NCBI GenBank assembly: GCA_944372665.1
Contig: CALVZV010000004.1
Coordinates: 1-51,816, forward strand
From: an uncultured Clostridia bacterium
GTDB taxonomy: Bacteria; Bacillota; Clostridia; Christensenellales; DTU072
Direction: 5' to 3'
Length of the DNA: 51,816 bases
Shown here: positions 29,818 through 38,770 of the stretch, one piece after another
How positions within the stretch are numbered: position 1 is the stretch's first letter
Layout of the letters: the number at the start of each line of letters is the position of its first letter
The notes under the pieces: generated by a model
Databases searched by the model: none
Told to the model about the DNA's origin: nothing
Seen by the model: only the letters and a program-made list of their open reading frames with translations
Made by a program: the position numbers and the translations under genes

Positions 29818-32106
29818 ATGGACAGGGAAATGAACATGCAGGACATAAAAATTAAAGCCGTTTCGATAGGAAAAGCCGTTTTTCCCAACGAAAGCGGAAA
29901 GGTAGATCTGGACGCCGCCGCTACGGCTTCGGTCAGAGCGGCAATAGACGATCACGAAAGAATAGTGCTGGTTCCCGACGTTTCCGGCGACGGTTCGGTA
30001 AAGCGCGGGGATATTTGCATACCCGTCGAGATAGACCAGTTCATGGTCGCCAGAAGCACGTCGGGGATACTTATGTATTCCAGCGGCCGCAGCCGCTACA
30101 GGATCCTGGGCGTAGAGTCCGACGAGCGCTGCCCCAACGTGGTGACGCTGGCTCCCGCGCGTTTTACCGACACTCACAACGAGGATCTTCCCGGATTGAT
30201 GCGTGAGCTTAAAGCGCGTCACGACGAGCTGTTCGAGGACGGCACCGAGGACGAAGCGCATTTCTTCGAGGATATATCGGAGCTTAACCGCGACATCGAC
30301 CGTACGGCGATCAAGTTAAGGCACGCCGACAAGATGTACTTTTTCTCCGAACTCGGCACCGTCAGCCGAGCCATGAAGATGATCCAGGCGCTGAAAAACG
30401 AAATAGACATAGAAGAAGTGGACAGCCGCGTGCACAGAATGGTGCAGGCTGCCATGGACGACAACCAGCGCGAATATTACGTGCGCGAACAGATTAAGGC
30501 GTTATCCCGCGAAATAGACGAGGAATACGAATCCGAAAGCTATCTCGAAAAGATAGACGCGCTTAAAACAAGCGAGGAAAACAAGGAAAAATTCCGCCGC
30601 GAGGTCAGACGCCTCAACCGCACCGCGCCCGCTTCGCCCGACATGGCGCTCATCAAAAACTATCTGGATACGGTGATAGAATTGCCGTGGGGAATCTACA
30701 CGGACGACAACGAGGATCTGAAAGAAGCCGAACGCGTGCTAAACGAAGACCATTACGGGCTGGAAAAAGTCAAGGAACGCCTTATCGAAGCGCTTGCCGT
30801 CAGGAAGCTCTCCAAAGAGGGCAGAAGTCCGATCATCTGTTTGGTGGGTCCTCCCGGAGTGGGCAAGACCTCGATCGCACAGTCGATAGCCAAAGCCATG
30901 AACAAAAAATACGTCCGTCTGTCTTTCGGCGGTATACGCGACGAAGCCGAGATACGCGGACACAGAAAGACCTATGTCGGCGCCATGCCCGGCAGGATAA
31001 TCACGTCCATAAAACAGGCAGGGAGCATGAATCCCGTCTTTTTGATGGACGAGATCGACAAAATGGCTTCCGACTATAAAGGCGATCCCGCAAGCGCGCT
31101 GCTGGAGGTGCTGGATCCCGAGCAGAACAGGAATTTCCGCGACCACTTCCTCGAAGTGCCGTTCGATCTTTCCAAAGTGCTTTTTATAACCACAGCCAAC
31201 GTGCTGGACACTATTTCCAGACCTTTGCTGGACAGAATGGAAGTCATAGAACTCAGCGGCTACACCGACCTGGAAAAGCGCGAAATAGCCAAGCGCTACC
31301 TCGTCAAAAAGGCGCTCAAGCTTAACGGCGTAAGCCCCGAATGGATGAGCGTGTCCGACGACGCGATAATGGAGATAATACATAATTATACGCGCGAATC
31401 GGGCGTCAGAGCCTTGGAAAAGCAGATAAACGCCGTGGTCAGAAAGGTCGCCAAAGCCTTTGTCGAGAACCCCGCGCACAAGCGCGTTTCGGTCACGACC
31501 AAGAATCTGTCGAAATTTTTGGGCGAACAGAAATATCCCGCCAACTCCAAGCTCCGCCCCGACGAAAGCGGAGTGGTGACGGGACTTGCCTGGACGGAAG
31601 TGGGCGGTGACACGCTCGAAGTCGAAGTGGCGTTTACCGAAGGTAAAGGCGAAATACTTTTGACGGGCAATCTGGGCGACGTAATGAAGGAATCGGCTCG
31701 TATAGCCATCAGCTACTGCCGCAGTTTCGGCGCCGAGTGGGGGATTCCCGACGACTTTTTCCCGACCCACGACGTACATATCCACGTGCCCGAGGGAGCC
31801 ACGCCCAAGGACGGTCCCAGCGCCGGCATCACAATAGCTACGGCGGTATGCTCGGCTGCCAGCGGCAAGCCCGTCAGGGGCGACGTCGCCATGACGGGCG
31901 AATTGACGCTGCGCGGCAAGGTGCTGCCGATAGGCGGTCTGAAAGAGAAATCTTTAGCAGCCATGCGCGACGGCATCAAGACCATATTCCTACCCGAGGA
32001 GAACAGAAAAGACTACAAGGAACTGCCCGAAGTCGTAAAGAAAAAAATCGACTTCAGGTTCGTTGACAACGTAGGCGCCGTTTTGAGGAACGCTATAGTA
32101 TGGTGA
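29818..32106 (+). CDS. lon: ATP-dependent protease Lon (LonA type)
   Basis: This 762-residue protein has a rather divergent N-terminal substrate domain (residues 1-200), a helical middle with the typical EYYVREQIKALSREI, and an AAA+ module. Walker A is GPPGVGKT at about 343-350, followed by SFGGIRDEAEIRGHRKTYVG and Walker B VFLMDEIDKM. The C-terminal Ser-Lys protease has PKDGPSAGIT (Ser about 667) and GGLKEKSLAA (Lys about 710). All catalytic parts are present. The start may be 29818 (leaderless) or 29836. The last 7 nt overlap engB. Confidence 0.95.
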   Translation: MDREMNMQDIKIKAVSIGKAVFPNESGKVDLDAAATASVRAAIDDHERIVLVPDVSGDGSVKRGDICIPVEIDQFMVARSTSGILMYSSGRSRYRILGVESDERCPNVVTLAPARFTDTHNEDLPGLMRELKARHDELFEDGTEDEAHFFEDISELNRDIDRTAIKLRHADKMYFFSELGTVSRAMKMIQALKNEIDIEEVDSRVHRMVQAAMDDNQREYYVREQIKALSREIDEEYESESYLEKIDALKTSEENKEKFRREVRRLNRTAPASPDMALIKNYLDTVIELPWGIYTDDNEDLKEAERVLNEDHYGLEKVKERLIEALAVRKLSKEGRSPIICLVGPPGVGKTSIAQSIAKAMNKKYVRLSFGGIRDEAEIRGHRKTYVGAMPGRIITSIKQAGSMNPVFLMDEIDKMASDYKGDPASALLEVLDPEQNRNFRDHFLEVPFDLSKVLFITTANVLDTISRPLLDRMEVIELSGYTDLEKREIAKRYLVKKALKLNGVSPEWMSVSDDAIMEIIHNYTRESGVRALEKQINAVVRKVAKAFVENPAHKRVSVTTKNLSKFLGEQKYPANSKLRPDESGVVTGLAWTEVGGDTLEVEVAFTEGKGEILLTGNLGDVMKESARIAISYCRSFGAEWGIPDDFFPTHDVHIHVPEGATPKDGPSAGITIATAVCSAASGKPVRGDVAMTGELTLRGKVLPIGGLKEKSLAAMRDGIKTIFLPEENRKDYKELPEVVKKKIDFRFVDNVGAVLRNAIVW

Positions 32107-32699
32107 TAAAAAAAGCCGAGTATCTTACCGGCGCGGCATATCCGTCGCAGCTTATCGGGGGCGACACCCCCGAAATCGCCGTTGCGGGACGCTCCAACGT
32201 CGGTAAATCCAGCTTTATAAACCTGCTTACCATGAATTCCAAACTCGCCAAGACTTCGAAGGAACCCGGCCGTACGCGGCTGGTGAATTATTTTTCGGTC
32301 AACGGCGGTCAGTTCAATCTCGTGGATCTGCCCGGATACGGGTTCGCGCGCGTTTCCGACGCGGAAAAGCTGAAATGGGCGGAGCTTATCGAAACGTATT
32401 TTGCCGAAGGCAAAAATCTAAAACACGTTTTTCTGCTCATCGATATACGCCGCGAGCCTGCGGACAGCGACGTCATGATGATAAATTACATGTACCGCTA
32501 CGCCATACCTTTCACCGTCATACTTACCAAGGCGGACAAGCTGTCGCGTTCGCAGTGCATAACGCGCCGCAGACAGACGGCGGCGGCTCTCAAAATAGGC
32601 GCCGACAACATCATTGTTTCTTCGGCGCTGACCCGCCAAGGGCGCGAAGACGTGCTCAACAGGGCGGAGGAAGCGCTCTCGGTGGACGTTACGGAATGA
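32100..32699 (+). CDS. engB: Ribosome biogenesis GTPase EngB (YsxC/YihA)
   Basis: This 199-residue GTPase has all G motifs: G1 GRSNVGKS (30-37), G2 T in EPGRTRLVNYF, G3 DLPGYGFA (about 78-85), G4 LTKADK (about 141-146), and SSAL near the C-terminus. It is needed for 50S assembly. The conserved lon-engB neighbourhood is present, with the start overlapping the end of lon (ATGGTGA). Confidence 0.96.
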   Translation: MVIKKAEYLTGAAYPSQLIGGDTPEIAVAGRSNVGKSSFINLLTMNSKLAKTSKEPGRTRLVNYFSVNGGQFNLVDLPGYGFARVSDAEKLKWAELIETYFAEGKNLKHVFLLIDIRREPADSDVMMINYMYRYAIPFTVILTKADKLSRSQCITRRRQTAAALKIGADNIIVSSALTRQGREDVLNRAEEALSVDVTE

Positions 32700-33400
32700 A
32701 AGTTTTTGCCATAAGCGATCCCCATCTCTCCTTTACCGCGGACAAGCCCATGTCCATATTCGGCGCTGTCTGGGAAAACCACTGGGACGCGATAGAGGAG
32801 GACTGGCGCGAAAAAGTCGGGGAGGACGACGTGGTGCTGATAGCGGGCGACGTTTCCTGGGGAATGACTCTGGACGAGGCTATTAAGGACCTGGAAACGA
32901 TAGGCGCTCTGCCGGGTAAAAAAATATATATCCGCGGCAACCACGACTATTGGTGGAGCAGCATTTCCAAAATCCGCGCCGCACTGCCCGAAAACAGCTA
33001 TGCTCTCCAGAACGATGCCGTGAAATTCGGCAGATTCGTGTTTGCGGGTTCGCGCGGCTGGATGATACCTGAGGCGGGCGCCGCAGTTTCTCCCGAAAAC
33101 GACAAAATTTTAAAACGCGAAGCCATACGCATGGAAATGAGTCTGAAATGCGCCGAAAAAATCAGAACCGACGGCTATATTACGATAGCCATGATTCATT
33201 TTCCGCCATTCGATTCCAGGTTTTCTTCCTCGGTTTTTACCGATCTTTTTAACCGGTATTCGGTCGATAAAGTCGTTTACGGGCATCTCCACGGCACAAA
33301 AGCCAGGACGGAAATGTTCCTGAAGCGCTTAGGTACCGAATACTATCTGACTTCCTGCGACAAACTCGGCAACAAGCTGAAGCTTATCGCCGAAGACTGA
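32696..33400 (+). CDS. Calcineurin-like metallophosphoesterase
   Basis: This 234-residue protein starts at the ATG at 32696 in an ATGA overlap with engB. The dinuclear metal motifs are all visible: D-x-H in ISDPHLSF (8-10), GD in IAGDVSWG (about 50), GNHD in YIRGNHDYWW (about 82), H in AMIHFPPFDS (about 165) and GHLHG (about 202). It belongs to the predicted phosphohydrolases of the YkuE/YfcE-like class; the substrate is unknown. A terminator follows. Confidence 0.88.
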   Translation: MKVFAISDPHLSFTADKPMSIFGAVWENHWDAIEEDWREKVGEDDVVLIAGDVSWGMTLDEAIKDLETIGALPGKKIYIRGNHDYWWSSISKIRAALPENSYALQNDAVKFGRFVFAGSRGWMIPEAGAAVSPENDKILKREAIRMEMSLKCAEKIRTDGYITIAMIHFPPFDSRFSSSVFTDLFNRYSVDKVVYGHLHGTKARTEMFLKRLGTEYYLTSCDKLGNKLKLIAED

Positions 33401-33458
33401 ATTCGTATTTCTCCCCGGCGGCGGAAGCATCTTATTTTAGAACAGGATATTTAAAACC

Positions 33459-33480
33459 GGTCGGCAGCTGCCGGCTTTTT
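33459..33480 (+). terminator. Terminator of the lon-engB-phosphoesterase unit
   Basis: GGTCGGC and GCCGGCT form a 7-bp stem with two G-U pairs and an AGCT loop, followed by TTTT. It lies 58 nt after the phosphoesterase stop and 155 nt before the mraZ promoter. Confidence 0.65.
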
Positions 33481-33627
33481 CGGTTTTGCTTTCGGCAAAT
33501 GCGCTGAATGCGTTGTCGGGAAGCAGGATTTGTCTTTTCAGAACGTCTGTTCGTTTATTCCGTTTTTTTTAATCGATTTAGGGCTGCCGTTCCCGTAATT
33601 TTAGGTTTGTAAAGCTGAAATTAGAGC

Positions 33628-33647
33628 AAAGTGGTTGAAAGTGGTTA
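33628..33647 (+). repeat. MraZ-box: tandem AAAGTGGTT repeats
   Basis: AAAGTGGTTG (33628-33637) and AAAGTGGTTA (33638-33647) are head-to-tail at a 10-bp period, one helical turn. This is close to the AAAGTG-type repeats bound by MraZ in Mollicutes and related to the TGGGN repeats of Proteobacteria. The -35 hexamer lies across the junction of the two repeats, so MraZ binding should repress the operon. Confidence 0.75.
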
Positions 33648-33663
33648 AATTTCAGTTTATAAT
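33635..33663 (+). promoter_or_regulatory. Promoter of the mraZ (dcw) operon
   Basis: TTGAAA (33635-33640), a 17-nt spacer and TATAAT (33658-33663) lie 25 nt before the mraZ ATG, and the leader contains AAAGGAGAG. The overlap of its -35 with the tandem MraZ repeats indicates autoregulation. Confidence 0.8.
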
Positions 33664-33688
33664 TTAAGTACAGAACAAAGGAGAGAGT

Positions 33689-34123
33689 ATGGCTTACTGC
33701 TTTATCGGAAAATACAATCTGATGCTGGACGACAAATGCAGAATGCGTTTGCCCGCCAAACTGCGTCAATCCGTGGGCAGCGGCTACGTTATCCTTTACG
33801 GGGCGGATTCTCTAACCGTAATGCCCGCCGAAGATTTCGCGGCGCTTAACGAAAAATTCCGTCAGATACCTTTTTCCGACGTCGCTGCCAGAAGGGTGGT
33901 AGCCGACATAATGTCGTCGGCTGTCGAACCGGAGGAGGACGCGCAGGGCAGATTCGTTTTGCCCCAGCATTCCAGAGATTACGCCTCGATCGCGAAAAAC
34001 GTCGTCGTGATCGGCGCCGGAAGCGTCATCGAGATCTGGTCCGAAGAAAAGTACGCCGAGGCACACTCTGCCAAGGCAGGCTTCGAGGAAAGACTTTCGG
34101 CTTTGGGAAGGTATGGAATTTAA
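33689..34123 (+). CDS. mraZ: Transcriptional regulator MraZ
   Basis: This 144-residue protein contains two AbrB-like (SpoVT-type) repeats: GKYNLMLDDKCRMRLPAKLR (about 7-26) and EPEEDAQGRFVLPQHSRDYA (about 80-99). The D-x-[KQ]-x-R-x-x-[LV]-P pattern in both is the MraZ signature. MraZ forms a ring that binds direct repeats upstream of the dcw operon. It is first in that operon and overlaps rsmH by 11 nt. Confidence 0.95.
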   Translation: MAYCFIGKYNLMLDDKCRMRLPAKLRQSVGSGYVILYGADSLTVMPAEDFAALNEKFRQIPFSDVAARRVVADIMSSAVEPEEDAQGRFVLPQHSRDYASIAKNVVVIGAGSVIEIWSEEKYAEAHSAKAGFEERLSALGRYGI

Positions 34124-35045
34124 ACACGTTCCCGTCATGCTCAAAGAGTGCGTCGAGGGATTGAACATCGATCCCGACGGCATATACGTGGACTGCACTC
34201 TGGGCGGAGCGGGGCACTCTCTCGAAATTCTTAAGCGACTAAAAGGCGGCAGGCTGATAGCCTTCGACCTCGATCCCGAAGCGATAGCTTTCGGCAAAGA
34301 GAAACTTAAAAGCTATTCGGACAAGACGACCTTCGTAAACGCCGATTTCAAATCTCTGAAAGAAGTGCTGGCGGATTCGGGCATATACGGGATAAACGGA
34401 GTTTTAATGGATCTGGGTATCTCGTCGCCGCAGATAGATACACCCGAACGCGGATTCAGCTATATGCACGACGCGCCGCTGGACATGAGGATGAACCCCG
34501 CTCGGAAATTTTCCGCTTACGACGTCGTGAACGGTTACGACGAAAGGGCGCTGTGCAGGATATTCCGCGAGTACGGCGAAGAAAGAAACGCTTACTCCAT
34601 AGCGGCGGACATCGTTTCCACAAGGAAAAAGGCTCCCGTGTCCACGACGGGCGAGCTGGTCGAAATAATATCCAGGCATTATCCGTCAAGTCCCTCATTC
34701 AGGACGGGGCACCCGGCCAAACGCGTGTTCCAGGCGATACGGATAGAGGTAAACGGGGAGTTGGACGGACTGGACGAAGCGGTGACGGACGCGGTAAAAA
34801 GTTTGGTTAAAGGCGGCAGAATCGCGGTGATAACCTTCCATTCGCTGGAGGACAGGATCGTCAAGAACGCGCTGAAAGAACTCGAAAAGGACTGCGTTTG
34901 TCCTAAAAATCTGCCGGTATGCGTATGCGGCAAGAAGAAAGAAATAGAAATTCTGACAAAAAAGCCTTTGACGGCGTCGGAAGAAGAACTGAAAATCAAT
35001 CCCAGGGCGGCGAGCGCCAAGCTCAGGATCGCGGAAAGGGTATAA
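34113..35045 (+). CDS. rsmH: 16S rRNA (cytosine-1402-N4)-methyltransferase RsmH (MraW)
   Basis: This 310-residue methyltransferase shows the family opening HVPVMLKECVEGL, the SAM motif YVDCTLGGAGHS, and FDLDPEAIAF. It also has GVLMDLGISSPQIDTPERGFSY and the C-terminal ITFHSLEDRIVK (H-S-L-E-D), then INPRAASAKLRIAERV. It modifies C1402 in the ribosomal P site. The order mraZ-rsmH is conserved. Confidence 0.97.
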   Translation: MEFKHVPVMLKECVEGLNIDPDGIYVDCTLGGAGHSLEILKRLKGGRLIAFDLDPEAIAFGKEKLKSYSDKTTFVNADFKSLKEVLADSGIYGINGVLMDLGISSPQIDTPERGFSYMHDAPLDMRMNPARKFSAYDVVNGYDERALCRIFREYGEERNAYSIAADIVSTRKKAPVSTTGELVEIISRHYPSSPSFRTGHPAKRVFQAIRIEVNGELDGLDEAVTDAVKSLVKGGRIAVITFHSLEDRIVKNALKELEKDCVCPKNLPVCVCGKKKEIEILTKKPLTASEEELKINPRAASAKLRIAERV

Positions 35046-35059
35046 ATAGAGGAGGGTAT

Positions 35060-35596
35060 ATGGTTACGCTAAGAAGAGACATTTCAACGATCGACGCTGC
35101 GGTAAACTGTCCGCACGGCGAGATGACGGATTATGACAGATTCATGCTCGGCAAGAAAAATTCCGAGAATATCCGTAATTATGCATATTCTGCAAACAGG
35201 CAACTTTCCGCTGCAATCGAGGCGCCTAAAACCGTTGGATCTTATTCGGACTATCATGAATATATGCTCAGACAGCTTAACCGCGAAACCCCCGAAAAGA
35301 TGGTCACCGAAGAAGAATTCTATATGGATAAATACACATCCGCGCGTCCCGCGAACGCCACTCCGCACGCCCGCGGCGGCCGCAGGATGACCAAAGCCGG
35401 AAAAATATTTACCGCGGTTTACGTTCTTATCGTGGCGGCTCTGGCATCTATTATTATTGCGTTGAATACCGACAGACCCGAGGTCAACGCGCGGGCAGAC
35501 GCTACCGGCGGGGAGATAGCGGCGCTCAGCATCGAGCAGGAAAAGCCCCAAGGAAACGCATTCGACGAATTCCTGGACGCGCTTTCCAACAAATAA
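35060..35596 (+). CDS. Single-pass membrane protein at the ftsL position (not a recognisable FtsL)
   Basis: This 178-residue protein starts at the ATG at 35060 behind GAGGAGGG. It has a hydrophilic cytoplasmic part of about 115 residues rich in Tyr, Asn and Arg, with two YDRFMLG / YHEYMLRQL-like phrases. One membrane helix follows (about 117-138, FTAVYVLIVAALASIIIAL), then only about 40 external residues with no leucine zipper. FtsL and DivIC are normally short inside and have an extracellular coiled coil. Its place between rsmH and ftsI is the ftsL slot, so it may have taken that role or may be a lineage-specific divisome protein. I would not call it FtsL on sequence. Confidence 0.65.
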   Translation: MVTLRRDISTIDAAVNCPHGEMTDYDRFMLGKKNSENIRNYAYSANRQLSAAIEAPKTVGSYSDYHEYMLRQLNRETPEKMVTEEEFYMDKYTSARPANATPHARGGRRMTKAGKIFTAVYVLIVAALASIIIALNTDRPEVNARADATGGEIAALSIEQEKPQGNAFDEFLDALSNK

Positions 35597-35626
35597 AAGA
35601 TCTCCCCCGGGGAGGGGCATACGAAA

Positions 35627-37303
35627 ATTACCGTATTCAGGCAAAGGAAGAGGTTATCGGCGATATTGGTGCTGATAACCTTTTTATTTACAGCGGTCGT
35701 GATAAAACTTATCTACGTCGGCATAGTCAATGCCGACAATCTGCGCGTCAGGGCGCTGGAACAGTGGTACCGCGACGTGCCGCTGAAAGCCGAACGCGGT
35801 CATATCCTTGACAGGAACGGCGTCGTGCTGGCTGCCAGCGAAACCGTATATACGCTGTATGCCAGACCCGTTTCGGTGCGTAACAAGCAGTCCGCCGCCG
35901 CGGTTATCGCCGAAATACTCGAACTCGATTACGAAAAGCTGTATAAAAACCTCAATTCGCATTCCTCCGAGATCACGTTAAAACGCGGGGTCGACAAGGA
36001 AACGATGCTGCGCATAGTCGATTCGGGAATAGAGGGGATATACGTTTCCGAGGACATAAAGCGCGTATATCCGTACGGAGATTTCATGACCCAGGTGCTG
36101 GGCTTCACGAATACGGACGCCGACGGTCAGACAGGCGTGGAGGCGTATTACAACGCTTATCTGAAGGGCAACGACGGCTACGTGCTGACTTCGGCGGATC
36201 TGGTCGGGCGCGAACTGGAGGACAGCGACACTTATTATGTCGAAGGAACGCCGGGCGCCGACGTGTATCTGACTTTGGATTACTATATACAGAGCATAGT
36301 CGAAAACGCCGTCGAACGCGCCATGCTCACGCATTCGGCAAAGGGGGTCGCGGCGGTAGTCATGAACTGCAATACCGGCGAGATACTCGCGCTGGCGGAA
36401 AGCCCGTCGTTCGACCTCAACAACGTGCCGCGCGACGACGTACAAGCGCTGTTGGAAGCGGCGCGCCCCAAAATCGTTTCCGATGTCTTCGAACCGGGTT
36501 CGACGTTCAAGATCATCACTTCGGCGCTTGCCATAGAAGCGGGGTTGGTGAACGACGGCAAGCGCTATTACTGCGGCGGTTCCATGACGGTGGACGGGCA
36601 GAAGATACGCTGCTGGCGTTCCATAGGGCACGGCTCGCAGAGCTTTGCCGAAGGCGTCAAAAACTCATGCAACTGCGTGTTCATGAGCGCGGCGCTGGAG
36701 CTTGGAGTCGAACGCTTTTACGAGGGCATCGCCGCGTTCGGCCTTAACGTCAAAACGGGAATAGACATGTCGGGCGAGGGCGCGGGACTGACCATACCGA
36801 TGGCGTCGGTCAAAAATGTCGACCTTGCGCGCATAGGTTTCGGGCAGGCGGTGGCGGTGACGCCGATAGGCTTGCTGGCGGCGTCTGCCGCAGCCGTCAA
36901 CGGCGGGATAAAAATTACTCCCTCGCTGGTTGCAAAAATCGAAAACGAAAGCGGCATACTATACGGTGTAAGCACACGTGCGGGCGAAAGAGTGGTGTCT
37001 GAAGCGACCTCGGCTACGCTGAGGAGCATGTTGGAAACCGTCGTGCTGGAAGGTTCAGGCAAGAACGCTGCGGTAGAGGGAGTACGCGTGGGCGGCAAAA
37101 CGGGAACGGCGCAGAAATACGAAAACGGACAGATCGCCAGAGGAAAGTACATTTCGACCTTTATCGGTTTCGCACCGGCGGAAGCTCCCGAATACATAAC
37201 GCTGTTTATGGTGGACGAACCTGTGGGCGCGTATTACGGCGGAGTCGTCGCGGCGCCTTACGTCGGGGAAATATATACTAACATGTTCGCATATCTGAAG
37301 TGA
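35627..37303 (+). CDS. ftsI: Division transpeptidase (class B PBP, FtsI/PBP3 type)
   Basis: This protein of about 558 residues has a basic N-terminus (RQRKR) and a membrane anchor (about residues 14-36). A dimerisation domain follows, and then the transpeptidase with SxxK in PGSTFKIITSALAIEAG (Ser about 292), SxN in KNSCNCVF, and KTGTAQKY. It cross-links septal peptidoglycan. No PASTA domain follows, so SpoVD is less likely. The start is unresolved. There is no ATG, GTG or TTG in frame before a TTG at 35666, which would remove the basic tail. An ATT at 35627 sits 9 nt after GGGGAGGGG and keeps it. A frame error in the assembly is another option. Confidence 0.9.
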   Translation: MTVFRQRKRLSAILVLITFLFTAVVIKLIYVGIVNADNLRVRALEQWYRDVPLKAERGHILDRNGVVLAASETVYTLYARPVSVRNKQSAAAVIAEILELDYEKLYKNLNSHSSEITLKRGVDKETMLRIVDSGIEGIYVSEDIKRVYPYGDFMTQVLGFTNTDADGQTGVEAYYNAYLKGNDGYVLTSADLVGRELEDSDTYYVEGTPGADVYLTLDYYIQSIVENAVERAMLTHSAKGVAAVVMNCNTGEILALAESPSFDLNNVPRDDVQALLEAARPKIVSDVFEPGSTFKIITSALAIEAGLVNDGKRYYCGGSMTVDGQKIRCWRSIGHGSQSFAEGVKNSCNCVFMSAALELGVERFYEGIAAFGLNVKTGIDMSGEGAGLTIPMASVKNVDLARIGFGQAVAVTPIGLLAASAAAVNGGIKITPSLVAKIENESGILYGVSTRAGERVVSEATSATLRSMLETVVLEGSGKNAAVEGVRVGGKTGTAQKYENGQIARGKYISTFIGFAPAEAPEYITLFMVDEPVGAYYGGVVAAPYVGEIYTNMFAYLK

Positions 37304-37318
37304 ACGAAGGAGGCTTTA

Positions 37319-38770
37319 ATGCGATTGGAGGAACTGACGGCAGGGCTTGATTACGTCCTGGACGGGGACGTGAACGCGGACGAAGATTTTACGTTTCTGA
37401 CGCATAAGTCGGGCGAATGCCGCCCCGGAGCGGTTTTTTTCGCCATACGCGGCGCCAAGGACGACGGCGCGGGATATATCAACGACGCCGCCTCGGCGGG
37501 AGCAGCCGCATACGTGGCGGAAACGCCGCTGAAATGCTCCATCCCCGGCATAATCGTTCCCGACGTCAGGCGTGCCATGTCGGTAATGGCGGCGAACTTT
37601 TATCTTAACGCGCACAAAAATCTGTGTATTGTCGCGGTTACGGGCACCAACGGCAAGACGACTACCTGCATGATGATAGCCGAGATACTCAGAAAAAACG
37701 GCGACAACGTGGCTGTTTTCGGAACGCTGGGCGCGTATATCAATGACAGAAGGATCGATTCGGCTCTGACAACTCCCGATCCGATAGAACTGCATCGGCT
37801 GTTCCAGATAGCGTATCTGTCGGGCGTGAAATACGTTGTCATGGAAGTTTCGGCGCACGCGATATATCTGAAAAAAATGGCAGGAGTAAAAGCCAAGGTA
37901 GCCGTTTTTACCAACCTCAGCCGCGACCATCTCGACTATTTCGGAGACCTGGAAAGCTATTCCCGGGCGAAACAGGCTTATTTCACGCCCGGATACGCCG
38001 AATTCGCCGTAGTCAATTCCGACGACGAAACGGGGCGCGCCATCATAAAAGCCGAAAAAATACCCACGGCGACCTACGGCATGGAAAATCCGGCGGACAC
38101 GTTCTGCATAGATTACGAATGTATCAGGAAAATAGAATGCGTGGTAAACAGTTTTGACGATATTTTCGAGCTGAAAACGCATTTTTGCGGAAAATTTAAC
38201 CTGTACAACGCATTAGCGGCGGTCACGGCGGCAAGGGTGCTGGGAGTGGATAGCGAAATCATCTGCCGCGCTTTTTTCGAAATGCCCGAAGTGGACGGCA
38301 GGTTCAACGTACTGGAGGGCGGCAAACGCGTGGTTATAGACTATGCCCATACTCCCGACGGGCTGGAAAACCTTTTGAAATCAGCCGCCGGGTTCAAAGG
38401 CGCCGACGGCAGGATAATCGTCGTATTCGGCTGCGGGGGCGACCGGGATCGCGGCAAACGCGCGCAGATGGGGAAGATCGCCCGGGGATTTGCCGATTTC
38501 AGCGTGCTGACCTGCGATAACCCCAGGACGGAAGACCCGCTTCAGATAATTGCGGATATAGAAAGCGGATTTAATCGTGACAGCTCCGGATATATAGTGA
38601 TAGCCGACCGCGGCAGCGCCATAACCTACGCGCTGCTTATTGCCAAGCGCGAAGACGTCGTGGTGATTGCAGGCAAAGGCGCCGAAACCTATATGGACGA
38701 GGGCGGAGAAAAGAAACCCTATTCCGACCGCGCGGAAGTGCTGGAAACGTTCAGGAGATACAATCTGTGA
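37319..38770 (+). CDS. murE: UDP-N-acetylmuramoyl-tripeptide synthetase MurE (meso-DAP type)
   Basis: This 483-residue Mur ligase has the ATP site VTGTNGKTTT (about 107-116), TTPDP, the carbamylated Lys in YSRAKQAYF, and DYAHTPDGLEN. The specificity motif DNPRTEDP is at 400-407; DNPR indicates that meso-diaminopimelate is added as the third residue. It starts behind GAAGGAGG, 15 nt after ftsI, and ends in a GTGA overlap with mraY. Confidence 0.96.
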   Translation: MRLEELTAGLDYVLDGDVNADEDFTFLTHKSGECRPGAVFFAIRGAKDDGAGYINDAASAGAAAYVAETPLKCSIPGIIVPDVRRAMSVMAANFYLNAHKNLCIVAVTGTNGKTTTCMMIAEILRKNGDNVAVFGTLGAYINDRRIDSALTTPDPIELHRLFQIAYLSGVKYVVMEVSAHAIYLKKMAGVKAKVAVFTNLSRDHLDYFGDLESYSRAKQAYFTPGYAEFAVVNSDDETGRAIIKAEKIPTATYGMENPADTFCIDYECIRKIECVVNSFDDIFELKTHFCGKFNLYNALAAVTAARVLGVDSEIICRAFFEMPEVDGRFNVLEGGKRVVIDYAHTPDGLENLLKSAAGFKGADGRIIVVFGCGGDRDRGKRAQMGKIARGFADFSVLTCDNPRTEDPLQIIADIESGFNRDSSGYIVIADRGSAITYALLIAKREDVVVIAGKGAETYMDEGGEKKPYSDRAEVLETFRRYNL

